Positions 31,986-39,713 of a DNA stretch of 55,978 bases are shown in pieces; positions within the stretch are counted from its first letter, which is position 1; each line of letters starts with the position of its first letter. The DNA is from Solirubrobacterales bacterium. Lineage in GTDB: Bacteria; Actinomycetota; Thermoleophilia; Solirubrobacterales; 70-9. Location: contig JANWHW010000013.1 in the NCBI GenBank assembly GCA_025450195.1, positions 1 to 55,978 on the forward strand, written 5' to 3'. A program made the position numbers and the translations under genes. Under the pieces are notes generated by a model that saw nothing but the letters and a program-made list of their open reading frames with translations, ran no database searches and had not been told where the DNA came from.

Positions 31986-34172
31986 GTGACTATTGCCAAG
32001 GTCGAGCCGCTGACGACTTCACGCTCGCTGCGTGGGCCCTTCGACTATCGCCTGCCCAGCGAGATGGCCGATTTGGATGTCGGCAGCGTGCTATGGGTTC
32101 CGTTCGGTCGTCGCCGGACGCTCGGTGTCGTCGTTGGGTTGGCTGAGGCTTCTGACTTGCCGCCCGAGCGTTTGGCCGAGCCGCTGGAAGCGCTTGGGTC
32201 GGGGGTTCCTCCGGAGCTGATCAGGCTTGGCCTCTGGGTTGCCAAGGAGTACTGCTCGACGCCGGCGCGCGGTCTGCAGCTCGTGCTGCCGCCGGGAACC
32301 GGAGCAAGCGGCCAGCGCGTCCGCCCGCGGACCGAGCTGCGGGCTGAGATCACCGCCGCCGGGCGCAGTGCCCTGGAGGGTGGCGAGCGTCTCGGGGCTC
32401 GACAGCGAGCGGCTCTGGAAGCTTTGCGTGCGGGTGAGATGTCAGCCCGCGAGCTTTCCACCGTAGGGGCCGATCGCCAGGTGTTGCGCCGACTCGAGGC
32501 GCGGAGCTTGCTTTCCACGCGCAGTGTTCGCTTGTTCCGCCGTTCGACCCATCCATCGGTGGGGGCTTCCGGAGGTCGTCCGCAGCTGATCGAGGAGCAG
32601 ATGCAGGCCGTTGCCCGGATTGTCGCCGCGCTTGACGCTGATGACGGAGAGCCCCGCGAGCTGCTGCTGCACGGCGTAACCGGCTCCGGCAAGACGGAGG
32701 TCTATCTGGCTGGCGTCGAGGCGGCGCTGGCTCAAGGCAAAGGGGCGATCGTCCTCGTGCCTGAGATCGGCCTCGCCCCACAGGCGGTCGCGCGCTTCCG
32801 AGCACGGCTTGGCGATCGCTTCGCCGTGCTGCACTCGGCTCTATCGCCGGGTGAGCGCTATGACGAATGGCAGCGGCTACGTAACGGTGAGGCCAGCGTG
32901 TGTGTCGGCCCCCGGTCTGCGATCTTCGCGCCGGTTCGTGATCTCGGCCTGATCATTGTCGACGAGGAGCACGAGGCTTCCTACAAGCAGGACAGCGACC
33001 CGTGTTATGACGCGCGTGCCGTGGCTCGCCAGCGTGCCACGGAATCCGGCGTCACGCTGGTCTCCGGGACAGCAACTCCGCGGCCGGAGTCTTGGCTTGC
33101 GCTACCGCGAGTGGAGATGCCGCATCGAATCGACGGGCGCGTCATGCCGCCGGTCGGTGTGCTCGACATGTGTGCGGCGGACCCCCGCTCGGGGCCCTTG
33201 CACCCCGTCACCTGGGGCGCGCTGGAGAAAGTACAGCGAGCCGGCGCAAAGGCGATCGTGATGGTCAACCGCCGCGGCTTTTCGCCTTGGCTCATATGCC
33301 GTTCCTGCGGGCGCAATTGGGGTTGCCCGCGCTGCGACGTGTCGCTGATCGTGCATCGTGAGGCCGAAGCCTTGGTCTGTCACCACTGCGCCTACTTCGA
33401 GCCCCTGCCCAGCGCCTGCTTCGACTGCGGCTCTACAACGCTGTCCCAGTCAGGCGCTGGGACCGAGCAGTTGGAGTCGTTGATCATGGAGAGGCTTGCC
33501 CCGATGCCCGTCTTCCGGCTCGACTCCGACACGGTCAGTGGCCACGGAGCGCACGCCAGGATCCTCGCCGGCTTCGGGGAGGCCCGCAGCGCGGTTTTGG
33601 TTGGCACCCAGATGGTGGCGAAGGGCCACGATTTTCCCGAGGTGACCCTCAGCGCGATCATCGACGCCGATGCGACACTGCGCTTTCCAGACTTCCGCGC
33701 CTCTGAGCGAACCTTCGCGATGGTTGCCCAGCTCGCCGGTCGCAGCGGCCGCGGCAAGGCCGGTGGAGAGGTGCTGGTCCAGACCCTTGCGCCGGAGGAG
33801 TCCAGCATCGTGCATGCTGCCCGCCACGATGCGGCGGGCTTTCTCGAAGAGGAGATCGAGCGTCGCCGCGCCCTTCACTACCCGCCTTTCTCGCATCTGG
33901 TGCGGGTAGTGCTGAAGGCGGAGGCTGAGGATCGAGTGGACGAAGTGGCGATAAAGCTTGCCGACGCTCTTTCCGGAGCCCTGCCGAAGGACACGGACCT
34001 ACTAGGCCCCGCGCCGATGTTCCGTGTCCGCAATCGCCATCGCCGTAGGCTGCTGATGAAGGCAGATCGCCGCGATGTCACGATTGCCGCCGTTGGCGAA
34101 ACCGTTGAGCGCCTGGCGTCCGACCGTGCGCTCCGCGATGTCGCGATCAGCGTCGACGTCGACCCGCAGTAG
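31986..34172 (+). CDS. priA: primosomal replication restart helicase PriA
   Basis: A 3'-5' superfamily 2 helicase that reloads the replisome at stalled forks. The N-terminal DNA-binding part (FDYRLPSEMADLDVGSVLWVPFG) is followed by Walker A GVTGSGKTEVYL near residue 231 and DEEHEASYK near 326. Eight cysteines in CRSCGRNW...CPRC...CHHC...CFDC (about 440-478) bind two zinc ions, and GTQMVAKGHDFPEV is near 539. Both ATPase motifs look intact, unlike those of several other actinobacterial PriA proteins. At 728 residues the length is normal. Confidence 0.93.
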   Translation: MTIAKVEPLTTSRSLRGPFDYRLPSEMADLDVGSVLWVPFGRRRTLGVVVGLAEASDLPPERLAEPLEALGSGVPPELIRLGLWVAKEYCSTPARGLQLVLPPGTGASGQRVRPRTELRAEITAAGRSALEGGERLGARQRAALEALRAGEMSARELSTVGADRQVLRRLEARSLLSTRSVRLFRRSTHPSVGASGGRPQLIEEQMQAVARIVAALDADDGEPRELLLHGVTGSGKTEVYLAGVEAALAQGKGAIVLVPEIGLAPQAVARFRARLGDRFAVLHSALSPGERYDEWQRLRNGEASVCVGPRSAIFAPVRDLGLIIVDEEHEASYKQDSDPCYDARAVARQRATESGVTLVSGTATPRPESWLALPRVEMPHRIDGRVMPPVGVLDMCAADPRSGPLHPVTWGALEKVQRAGAKAIVMVNRRGFSPWLICRSCGRNWGCPRCDVSLIVHREAEALVCHHCAYFEPLPSACFDCGSTTLSQSGAGTEQLESLIMERLAPMPVFRLDSDTVSGHGAHARILAGFGEARSAVLVGTQMVAKGHDFPEVTLSAIIDADATLRFPDFRASERTFAMVAQLAGRSGRGKAGGEVLVQTLAPEESSIVHAARHDAAGFLEEEIERRRALHYPPFSHLVRVVLKAEAEDRVDEVAIKLADALSGALPKDTDLLGPAPMFRVRNRHRRRLLMKADRRDVTIAAVGETVERLASDRALRDVAISVDVDPQ

Positions 34173-34223
34173 AACCTGCTTCAAGGCCCTGGCTCAGGTG
34201 AGGTTTCGAGGCAGGGCAATCCA

Positions 34224-34229
34224 TACAAT
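34224..34229 (+). promoter_or_regulatory. -10 box, leaderless def
   Basis: TACAAT, a strong -10 match, ends 6 nt before the def ATG at 34236. No ribosome site is visible. Confidence 0.6.
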
Positions 34230-34235
34230 CGAGTC

Positions 34236-34877
34236 ATGAGCGACGAGCAGGCCGCCAAGACCGGCGAGGACGATCGCGAGGTCGCCGAAGCCGAGCTGCT
34301 GCAGCGCCGGGAGGGAGCGCTGGCGCAGGTCATCAGGTTCGGCGACCCGGTATTGAAGAGCAAGGCGTCACCGGTCACCGAGTTCGACCGCGATCTGCGT
34401 GTTGAGATCGAGCGAATGATCGCGATCATGCGTGACGGGATGGGGGTGGGCCTGGCTGCCACCCAGCTCGGGATCCTGCGCCGCGTGCTCGTTTTCCAGG
34501 CCGGCCCCGACTGCGAGCCAACGGCGCTTATCAATCCCTCGATCGAGTGGCTGTCGGAGGACATCGTGCTCGCCGAAGAGGGTTGTCTCAGCCTGCCGGG
34601 GATTGCGCTGGACGTCGAGCGGCCCTTGCACGTCAGGGTCAGCGGCCGTGACGTAGACGGCGAGCCTGTGACGCTAGAGGCTTCGGGCCTGGAGGCACGT
34701 GTGCTGCAGCACGAGATCGACCATCTCGACGGTGTGCTGATTCTGGATCGCGCGCCGCGCGCGCAGCGGAAGGGCGCGCTCCGGGCGTTGCGCGAAGGCG
34801 GCAGCTATAGCCCCCCGGCGGATGAGGAGGGCGAGGCGTTGGGTGACGAGCATCGTGAGCCTCGCACCGACGCGTGA
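34236..34877 (+). CDS. def: peptide deformylase
   Basis: A metalloenzyme that removes the N-formyl group from new proteins. Motif 1 (GVGLAATQLG, about residue 70), motif 2 (EGCLSLPG, about 112, with the metal-binding cysteine) and motif 3 (HEIDHLDGVL, about 157, with the two histidines and glutamate) are complete. A 30-residue charged N-terminal extension precedes the usual start. The length is 213 residues. It is coupled to fmt by a GTGA overlap, the standard def-fmt pairing. Confidence 0.95.
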   Translation: MSDEQAAKTGEDDREVAEAELLQRREGALAQVIRFGDPVLKSKASPVTEFDRDLRVEIERMIAIMRDGMGVGLAATQLGILRRVLVFQAGPDCEPTALINPSIEWLSEDIVLAEEGCLSLPGIALDVERPLHVRVSGRDVDGEPVTLEASGLEARVLQHEIDHLDGVLILDRAPRAQRKGALRALREGGSYSPPADEEGEALGDEHREPRTDA

Positions 34878-35779
34878 AAACCGTCTACCTCGGAACTTCG
34901 GATTTCGCCGCCACGGTCTTGCGCCGCTTGGCCGACTCCCCACATCGTCCGCTGCTCATCGTCACACCACCCGATCGTCCCCGGGGGAGAGGCCGTAAGA
35001 CGTTGCCGCCGCCCGCGGCGGTCGTTGCGAAGGAGCTGGGGATCGAGCTTCTCCAGGCGGAGGACGTAAACGGGGCGGATGCGATGGACGCGATTCGCGC
35101 CGTGAAACCCGAGGCGGTTGCGGTCTGTGCCTTCGGTCAGTTGATCCGCGAGCCACTGCTATCGGAGGTCCCTTTGGTGAACGTCCATCCCTCGCTGCTG
35201 CCCCGCTGGCGGGGAGCGGCGCCCATCGAGCGCACGATCATGGCTGGCGACGAGTGCACCGGCGTCACCATCATGCGGGTCACCGCTGGGCTCGATTCCG
35301 GGCCGGTCGCATTGTGCGAGGAGCTCGCGATCGGGCCCGAGGACGATTTCGAGACCCTCTCGGGTCGCCTTGCCGCGCTGGGGGGCGAGCTCCTGGTCAA
35401 AGCGCTCGACCTGCAGTCGAGCGGAGGGCTCGAGTTTGTCGAGCAAGACGAGGGCGACGCCACTTACGCCGAGAAGATCGACTCCGCCGAGCGTCGCCTC
35501 GACCCTGCCAGGCCGGCCCACGAGCTCGCCCGCACAGTGCGCGCCCTTACGCCCCATATCGGGGCCTACCTCGAGGTCGGCGGAGGCGGCCGGTTGGGGG
35601 TGCGCCGTGCGCGTCCGGTGGACGTCAGCGTCAAGCTCGGCGATGTTCGCGCCGAGTGGGGCGCGCTGCTGCTCGGCTGCGGCCAGCGAGCATTGAGGCT
35701 GGAGGTCGTGCAGCCGGAGGGTGGCAAGCCGATGGCCGCTGACGCGTATCTGCGCGGCCATCCCCTGCCGACGCTGTGA
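34874..35779 (+). CDS. fmt: methionyl-tRNA formyltransferase
   Basis: Formylates initiator Met-tRNA using 10-formyltetrahydrofolate. YLGTSDFAATVL at residue 4, VTPPDRPRGRGRK near 33, the catalytic NVHPSLLPRWRGAAPI near 106-121 (Asn and His) and the C-terminal domain with TYAEKIDSAERRLD near 197 are typical. At 301 residues it has both domains. It starts in a GTGA overlap with def. Its own stop lies in the GTGA that opens junction repeat E. Confidence 0.95.
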   Translation: MKTVYLGTSDFAATVLRRLADSPHRPLLIVTPPDRPRGRGRKTLPPPAAVVAKELGIELLQAEDVNGADAMDAIRAVKPEAVAVCAFGQLIREPLLSEVPLVNVHPSLLPRWRGAAPIERTIMAGDECTGVTIMRVTAGLDSGPVALCEELAIGPEDDFETLSGRLAALGGELLVKALDLQSSGGLEFVEQDEGDATYAEKIDSAERRLDPARPAHELARTVRALTPHIGAYLEVGGGGRLGVRRARPVDVSVKLGDVRAEWGALLLGCGQRALRLEVVQPEGGKPMAADAYLRGHPLPTL

Positions 35780-35843
35780 GGGCGGAGCGAGCGAAGCGTC
35801 GCAGCCCGATTCTTCGCAAGCGAGCGAAGCGCGAGCCATTGCT
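35776..35843 (+). repeat. junction repeat, copy E (fmt/rsmB)
   Basis: The copy starts at the GTGA with the fmt stop and ends before the rsmB GTG; the spacing is 68 nt. GCTGTGAG occurs on both sides. Both ends are GTG rather than the ATG seen in other copies, which argues for duplication of the local junction. The right half has the TTCGC-N6-GCGAA hairpin. Confidence 0.75.
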
Positions 35844-37232
35844 GTGAGCGCTGTCTCTCCCGCCCGCGCACTTGCCTTCGCGACGATTAGAGCGACGTTC
35901 GAGGAGGACGCCTTCACCGAGCGGTTTTTCAGGGAGGAGGCAGAGGGGCGCGGTGTGTCTGGGCGAGAGCGCGCCCAAGCACAGCGCCTGTCCTATGGCG
36001 CCGTGCAGCGTCGCGCCACCAGCGATGCGGCCATCGAAAGCCTTGCGGAGCGCTCCGTGCGCCTGCTCGACCCGCCGGTTCTCGCTGCTCTGCGGCTGGG
36101 TCTCTACGAGCTGCTGTTTGCCGATGCAACGCCCGATCACGCTGCCGTTGACCAGGCGGTCGAGTTGGCGAAGGCAGCCGGTGCCGGGCACGCAGCCGGC
36201 CTGGTCAATGCCGTGCTGCGCCGCGCCATTCGCGAACGGGAAAAGCTCCGCTCGGAGCTGCTCGAAGACGACTCGACACCCGAGCGCGCCGCCGCCGCCC
36301 ATTCGGCCCCGCTCTGGCTTGTGCAGATGTGGTGGGAGGAGCTTGGATCTGACGCCACTCGCTCTTTGCTTGCCGCGTGCAACGAGCCGGCAGAGCTTGC
36401 CGTAACGGTTCATACCCGCCGGGCTGGCCGCGACGCGGTCATCGCGACCCTCCGCGAAGCTGGGGTGGAGGCACGGACGCCCGAAGCGCCGTGGCCGCTG
36501 TCGCCGCCCGAGACACTCGTTCTCTGCGGCCGAGCCGGGGCAGCCGTCTCCCCGCTGGTGGCGAACGGCCAGCTGACCCCTCAAAGCCGAGGTTCGGCTG
36601 CCGTGGTCGAGGTGCTCGATCCACAGCCTGGCGAGCACGTCTTGGACCTCTGCGCGGGGCCCGGTATCAAGACTGGGCAGATTGCGGCGCGGATGGGCGA
36701 TCGCGGAGAGGTGATCTCGGTCGAGCTGGCACCCGAGCGGGCGACCGAAGTGGCGGAGCAGGCGCGCCGGTTCGGTTTGCGCAGCGTCTCCGTGATCGAG
36801 GCTGACGCCACAGGAGCCGCGCTTGCGGGGGGATTTGACCGGGTGCTCGTAGACGCTCCATGCTCGGATTTGGGCACGCTTGCGTCCCGGCCTGACGCTC
36901 GCTGGCGCAAGTCGCCGCGAATGCTCGAGCGCCTCGCAGGGGTCCAGCAAGGCCTCCTCGCTGCCGCCGCGGCGGCTGTGCGGCCGGGGGGCGTGCTCGT
37001 CTATGCGACATGCACGATCTCGCGTCGCGAGAACGAGAATCAGGTTGCCGCGCTGCTTGAGGCTTCGGCGGCGGGGGAGGTTCCGCCTCTCACTCTCGAG
37101 GACTTGGGCGCGCGGGCGCCCGGGCTGGCGGCGGTGGGCGATTCGCGTTGCCTTCAGATGCGCCCTGACCGAGATCGAACCTCTGGATTCTTCATTGGCC
37201 GCTTCAAACGGGATGATGAGGAGCGCGAATAG
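35844..37232 (+). CDS. rsmB: 16S rRNA (cytosine-967 C5)-methyltransferase RsmB
   Basis: A SAM-dependent RNA methyltransferase. The first 140 residues form the NusB-like RNA-binding domain (LSYGAVQRRATSDAAIE, LRLGLYELLF). The catalytic domain has LCAGPGIKTGQIA near 270 (SAM loop), DAPCSDLGTL near 338 and the second cysteine in YATCTI near 390. At 462 residues the length is normal. The GTG at 35844 closes junction repeat E. It forms the usual def-fmt-rsmB-rpe series, broken only by a small zinc-ribbon gene. Confidence 0.94.
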   Translation: MSAVSPARALAFATIRATFEEDAFTERFFREEAEGRGVSGRERAQAQRLSYGAVQRRATSDAAIESLAERSVRLLDPPVLAALRLGLYELLFADATPDHAAVDQAVELAKAAGAGHAAGLVNAVLRRAIREREKLRSELLEDDSTPERAAAAHSAPLWLVQMWWEELGSDATRSLLAACNEPAELAVTVHTRRAGRDAVIATLREAGVEARTPEAPWPLSPPETLVLCGRAGAAVSPLVANGQLTPQSRGSAAVVEVLDPQPGEHVLDLCAGPGIKTGQIAARMGDRGEVISVELAPERATEVAEQARRFGLRSVSVIEADATGAALAGGFDRVLVDAPCSDLGTLASRPDARWRKSPRMLERLAGVQQGLLAAAAAAVRPGGVLVYATCTISRRENENQVAALLEASAAGEVPPLTLEDLGARAPGLAAVGDSRCLQMRPDRDRTSGFFIGRFKRDDEERE

Positions 37233-37237
37233 CTGCC

Positions 37238-37480
37238 ATGAGCGAAGAAGAGAAGAAAGCGGAAAGCGAGCTGCGGCGGCCGAGCTGCCCCGGCTGCGGT
37301 GAGCCCTGGCTGCGGCCCACCCAGCTGCCGGGTCGGTTTCGCTGCGTGTACTGCCTGCGTCGCTTCGAGTTGGTTTCGCAGTGCCCCAACTGCGGCGAGC
37401 ACCAGACCATCGCGCGGATGAGCACCACCGAGGACATGAGCTGCCAGCTCTGTGGGGACTCGATGCTCCGAGCGATCTGA
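37238..37480 (+). CDS. small zinc-ribbon protein
   Basis: An 80-residue protein with four CxxC pairs (CPGC, CVYC, CPNC and CQLC), which could form two zinc ribbons. The first 15 residues are a Lys/Glu-rich head. No enzymatic motif is seen. The ATG lies 5 nt after the rsmB stop, so it is part of the same operon and may act in RNA or protein maturation; that is inference only. Confidence 0.75.
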   Translation: MSEEEKKAESELRRPSCPGCGEPWLRPTQLPGRFRCVYCLRRFELVSQCPNCGEHQTIARMSTTEDMSCQLCGDSMLRAI

Positions 37481-37489
37481 CGCTTCGGT

Positions 37490-37495
37490 TAGGTT
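37490..37495 (+). promoter_or_regulatory. -10 box, leaderless rpe
   Basis: TAGGTT ends 7 nt before the rpe ATG at 37503, with no ribosome site. This supports 37503 rather than an in-frame start near 37452. Confidence 0.5.
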
Positions 37496-37502
37496 CTCGC
37501 CA

Positions 37503-38177
37503 ATGAAGGCCTTGCTGAAAGAGAGGCGGGTCGCGCCATCGATCCTCTCCGCTGACTTTTCTCGACTTGGCTCCCAGGTCGAAGAGGTGATGGATGCTGG
37601 GGCGCGAGTGATCCACGTCGACGTGATGGACGGGCATTTCGTGCCGCCGATCACGATCGGCCCACTGGTCGCCGGCTCGATCGCCGACCAGGTCCACGCC
37701 GCCGGTGGGGCGGTCGACGTCCACCTGATGATCGAGGCCCCTGAGCGCCACATCGAGGCCTTCGCCGAGGCCGGAGCCGATGCAATTACGTTCCACCAGG
37801 AGGCCACACCGCACGTTAATCGCACCCTGGCGGCAATCCGCGAGCTCGGCTGCCTGGCCGGAGTGGCGATCAATCCCGGCACGGCGGTGGAGGCGCTTGC
37901 CGAGCTGCGCGGTCTGGCCGACATCGTTCTCTGCATGACGGTCAACCCCGGCTGGGGCGGCCAGGCCTTCATCGAGGGCTCACCGGACAAGGTCTCTCGC
38001 CTGGTCCCTCTGGTCGGGGACGCCAGGATCGAGGTCGATGGCGGCATCGACACCACCACGGCCGGCCCCATCGCGGAAGCAGGGGCCTCCCTGTTCGTTG
38101 CTGGCTCCGCCGTGTTTGGCGCCGACGATCCAGCCGCTGCCTACGCCGAGATTGCGGACGCCGCGGGCGCAGTCTGA
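37503..38177 (+). CDS. rpe: ribulose-phosphate 3-epimerase
   Basis: Interconverts ribulose 5-phosphate and xylulose 5-phosphate in the pentose phosphate pathway. A TIM barrel with APSILSADFSRLG at residues 11-23, VDVMDGHFVPPITIG near 39-53, VHLMIEAPERH near 76, and MTVNPGWGGQAFI near 145. The metal ligands (His, Asp, His, Asp) are all in these segments. At 224 residues the length is normal. After the stop, GAAGCGCGAGCC looks like the right-end remnant of a junction repeat. Confidence 0.96.
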   Translation: MKALLKERRVAPSILSADFSRLGSQVEEVMDAGARVIHVDVMDGHFVPPITIGPLVAGSIADQVHAAGGAVDVHLMIEAPERHIEAFAEAGADAITFHQEATPHVNRTLAAIRELGCLAGVAINPGTAVEALAELRGLADIVLCMTVNPGWGGQAFIEGSPDKVSRLVPLVGDARIEVDGGIDTTTAGPIAEAGASLFVAGSAVFGADDPAAAYAEIADAAGAV

Positions 38178-38199
38178 AGCGCGAGCCGGCCCTCGCCCC

Positions 38200-39669
38200 T
38201 CAGCGCTCCATCGCCTCCATCCCTCGGTCGAGCGTCGCCACGCTCGTGGCTCCCTCGGGGACCGGAACGGCTCGAAAGGTGGAGGTTGGCAGCTCGAGGC
38301 GGAAGGCCGCTTGCCCGTCGCTGTCGAAGCCTGTCACCAGAGGGTTATCCCCCCAGCTCACGAGCCAGCCGCCTTCGATGAGCGGTCGGGCCGATCCGCA
38401 ACAGTGGCTGGTCGTGATCCGCGAGTCGTTGAGCTGGCCGAGGTAGGTAGCCGTGCCTCGGTCGGGGTCGAGCCGGTAGGAAACGACCCGTGGGCGGCGC
38501 GGGCGATCCTTTCCGTTGTCATAGACGGTGAGGCTGCCGTCCGGCGCGATGCGGGCATCGTGCTGGCCGCCGAAACGCTTGCGGGCCGGGTCACCGATAA
38601 CGCGCAGCGACTCGTCGGTGTGGGTGCCGCCCAGCTTCCAGCGGATATCGCCAGTGGGCCGCGCGATCCCGTAGATCGCATCGGTATGGCGGGTTGAAAT
38701 CACCAGTTCGTCCGTTTCCCGCGGCTCGATCGAGTTGAGGTGAACCGGATCGAAGGTGGTGGCTCCGCCGACGCCGGCCTTGCCGTTGCTCAGCACGTTG
38801 TTCCACCATCGTCGGGTCTCTGAGAAGTGGATATGCCGGTGTGAGTTCCAGCGCCAGATGACTCGTCCTGCCGGGTCGATTTCCTGGATCTCCGCAAAGA
38901 CCGCAGACGTTCGGGCCGGACCGCCGAAGCGCTTCAGGTCAACCCGCCCAGCCGGGGCGTAGGAATCCACCAGGACGTTCCCGTTCTCCAGCTCCTGGAA
39001 CTCGTGGCCGTCGATGATCGACCCCTTCGTCTTCACCACCCGGACCAGCTCTCCCGAGGGCGAGCGGACCTCATAGGCCATGCGGGGATCGGACCCGTAG
39101 CCGTCGCCGAGCGATCGGGCCCAGGCAATCGTGCCGTCCTTGAGCACCTGGCCCCACAGAGCGCGCGTATCGGGGCTGTACCACCATCGCGGCACCCCCT
39201 GATGATCGAAGACGATCACCCACGGGCGGGCGTCTTGCGTTGGTCTGAAGGCGACCACGAAAAGACCCGGGTTGACTGGGCGCAGCTGTTGAAACCGCCA
39301 GCGCGGGAAGTCTGTCGGGAGGCAGCGCACCCGGTAGGAAGTGTGGCGGCCGTCATGGCCGGTCACAGCAATCTCAAAGTCTTCGCCGGGGCGCACATCG
39401 GGTTCAGCCTTGATGACTCCGGTCCTCCGCGCGGTCGAATCGATCGAAACGCTTGTCTCATGCGAAGCCTCGATCCGGATCCCCGCGGCTCGACTGCCGC
39501 ACCGCGCGACGTATTGAGTCTGGCCTGGCTCGAAGCTTGGATAGAGGCCCTCGACCGTGATTGAGGCGTCTGGGCTCGAGGTGCCCCGATTGTCGCCGCA
39601 ACCTGAGAGGGGAAGCGAAAGCGTCGCAAAGAGTCCCAGAGCTATGGCTGTAATCGTCTTGCCGGTCAC
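38200..39669 (-). CDS. secreted lipoprotein, arylsulfotransferase (ASST)-like
   Basis: A 489-residue protein with a lipoprotein signal (hydrophobic stretch followed by LSGC, Cys near residue 24), so it is probably anchored outside the membrane. An Ig-like domain comes first (to about 115). The rest resembles ASST-type beta-propeller repeats: WVIVFDHQGVPRWWYSPD, GHEFQELENGNVLV, DPAGRVIWRWNSHRHIHF, HLNSIEPRETDELVISTRHTD and GGQHDARIAPDGSLTVYDNG. The IHF...HLNSI pattern matches the conserved histidine region. Sulfotransferase activity is not assured for actinobacterial members. TAGACT lies 6 nt before the GTG. Confidence 0.8.
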   Translation of the reverse strand: MTGKTITAIALGLFATLSLPLSGCGDNRGTSSPDASITVEGLYPSFEPGQTQYVARCGSRAAGIRIEASHETSVSIDSTARRTGVIKAEPDVRPGEDFEIAVTGHDGRHTSYRVRCLPTDFPRWRFQQLRPVNPGLFVVAFRPTQDARPWVIVFDHQGVPRWWYSPDTRALWGQVLKDGTIAWARSLGDGYGSDPRMAYEVRSPSGELVRVVKTKGSIIDGHEFQELENGNVLVDSYAPAGRVDLKRFGGPARTSAVFAEIQEIDPAGRVIWRWNSHRHIHFSETRRWWNNVLSNGKAGVGGATTFDPVHLNSIEPRETDELVISTRHTDAIYGIARPTGDIRWKLGGTHTDESLRVIGDPARKRFGGQHDARIAPDGSLTVYDNGKDRPRRPRVVSYRLDPDRGTATYLGQLNDSRITTSHCCGSARPLIEGGWLVSWGDNPLVTGFDSDGQAAFRLELPTSTFRAVPVPEGATSVATLDRGMEAMER

Positions 39670-39675
39670 CGGGCG

Positions 39676-39681
39676 AGTCTA
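39676..39681 (-). promoter_or_regulatory. -10 box, leaderless ASST-like gene
   Basis: Read on the minus strand, TAGACT ends 6 nt before the GTG start at 39669. No ribosome site is present. Confidence 0.45.
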
Positions 39682-39713
39682 GGGGTGGCCCTTCGACCTG
39701 TCCTGCGAGTGGG

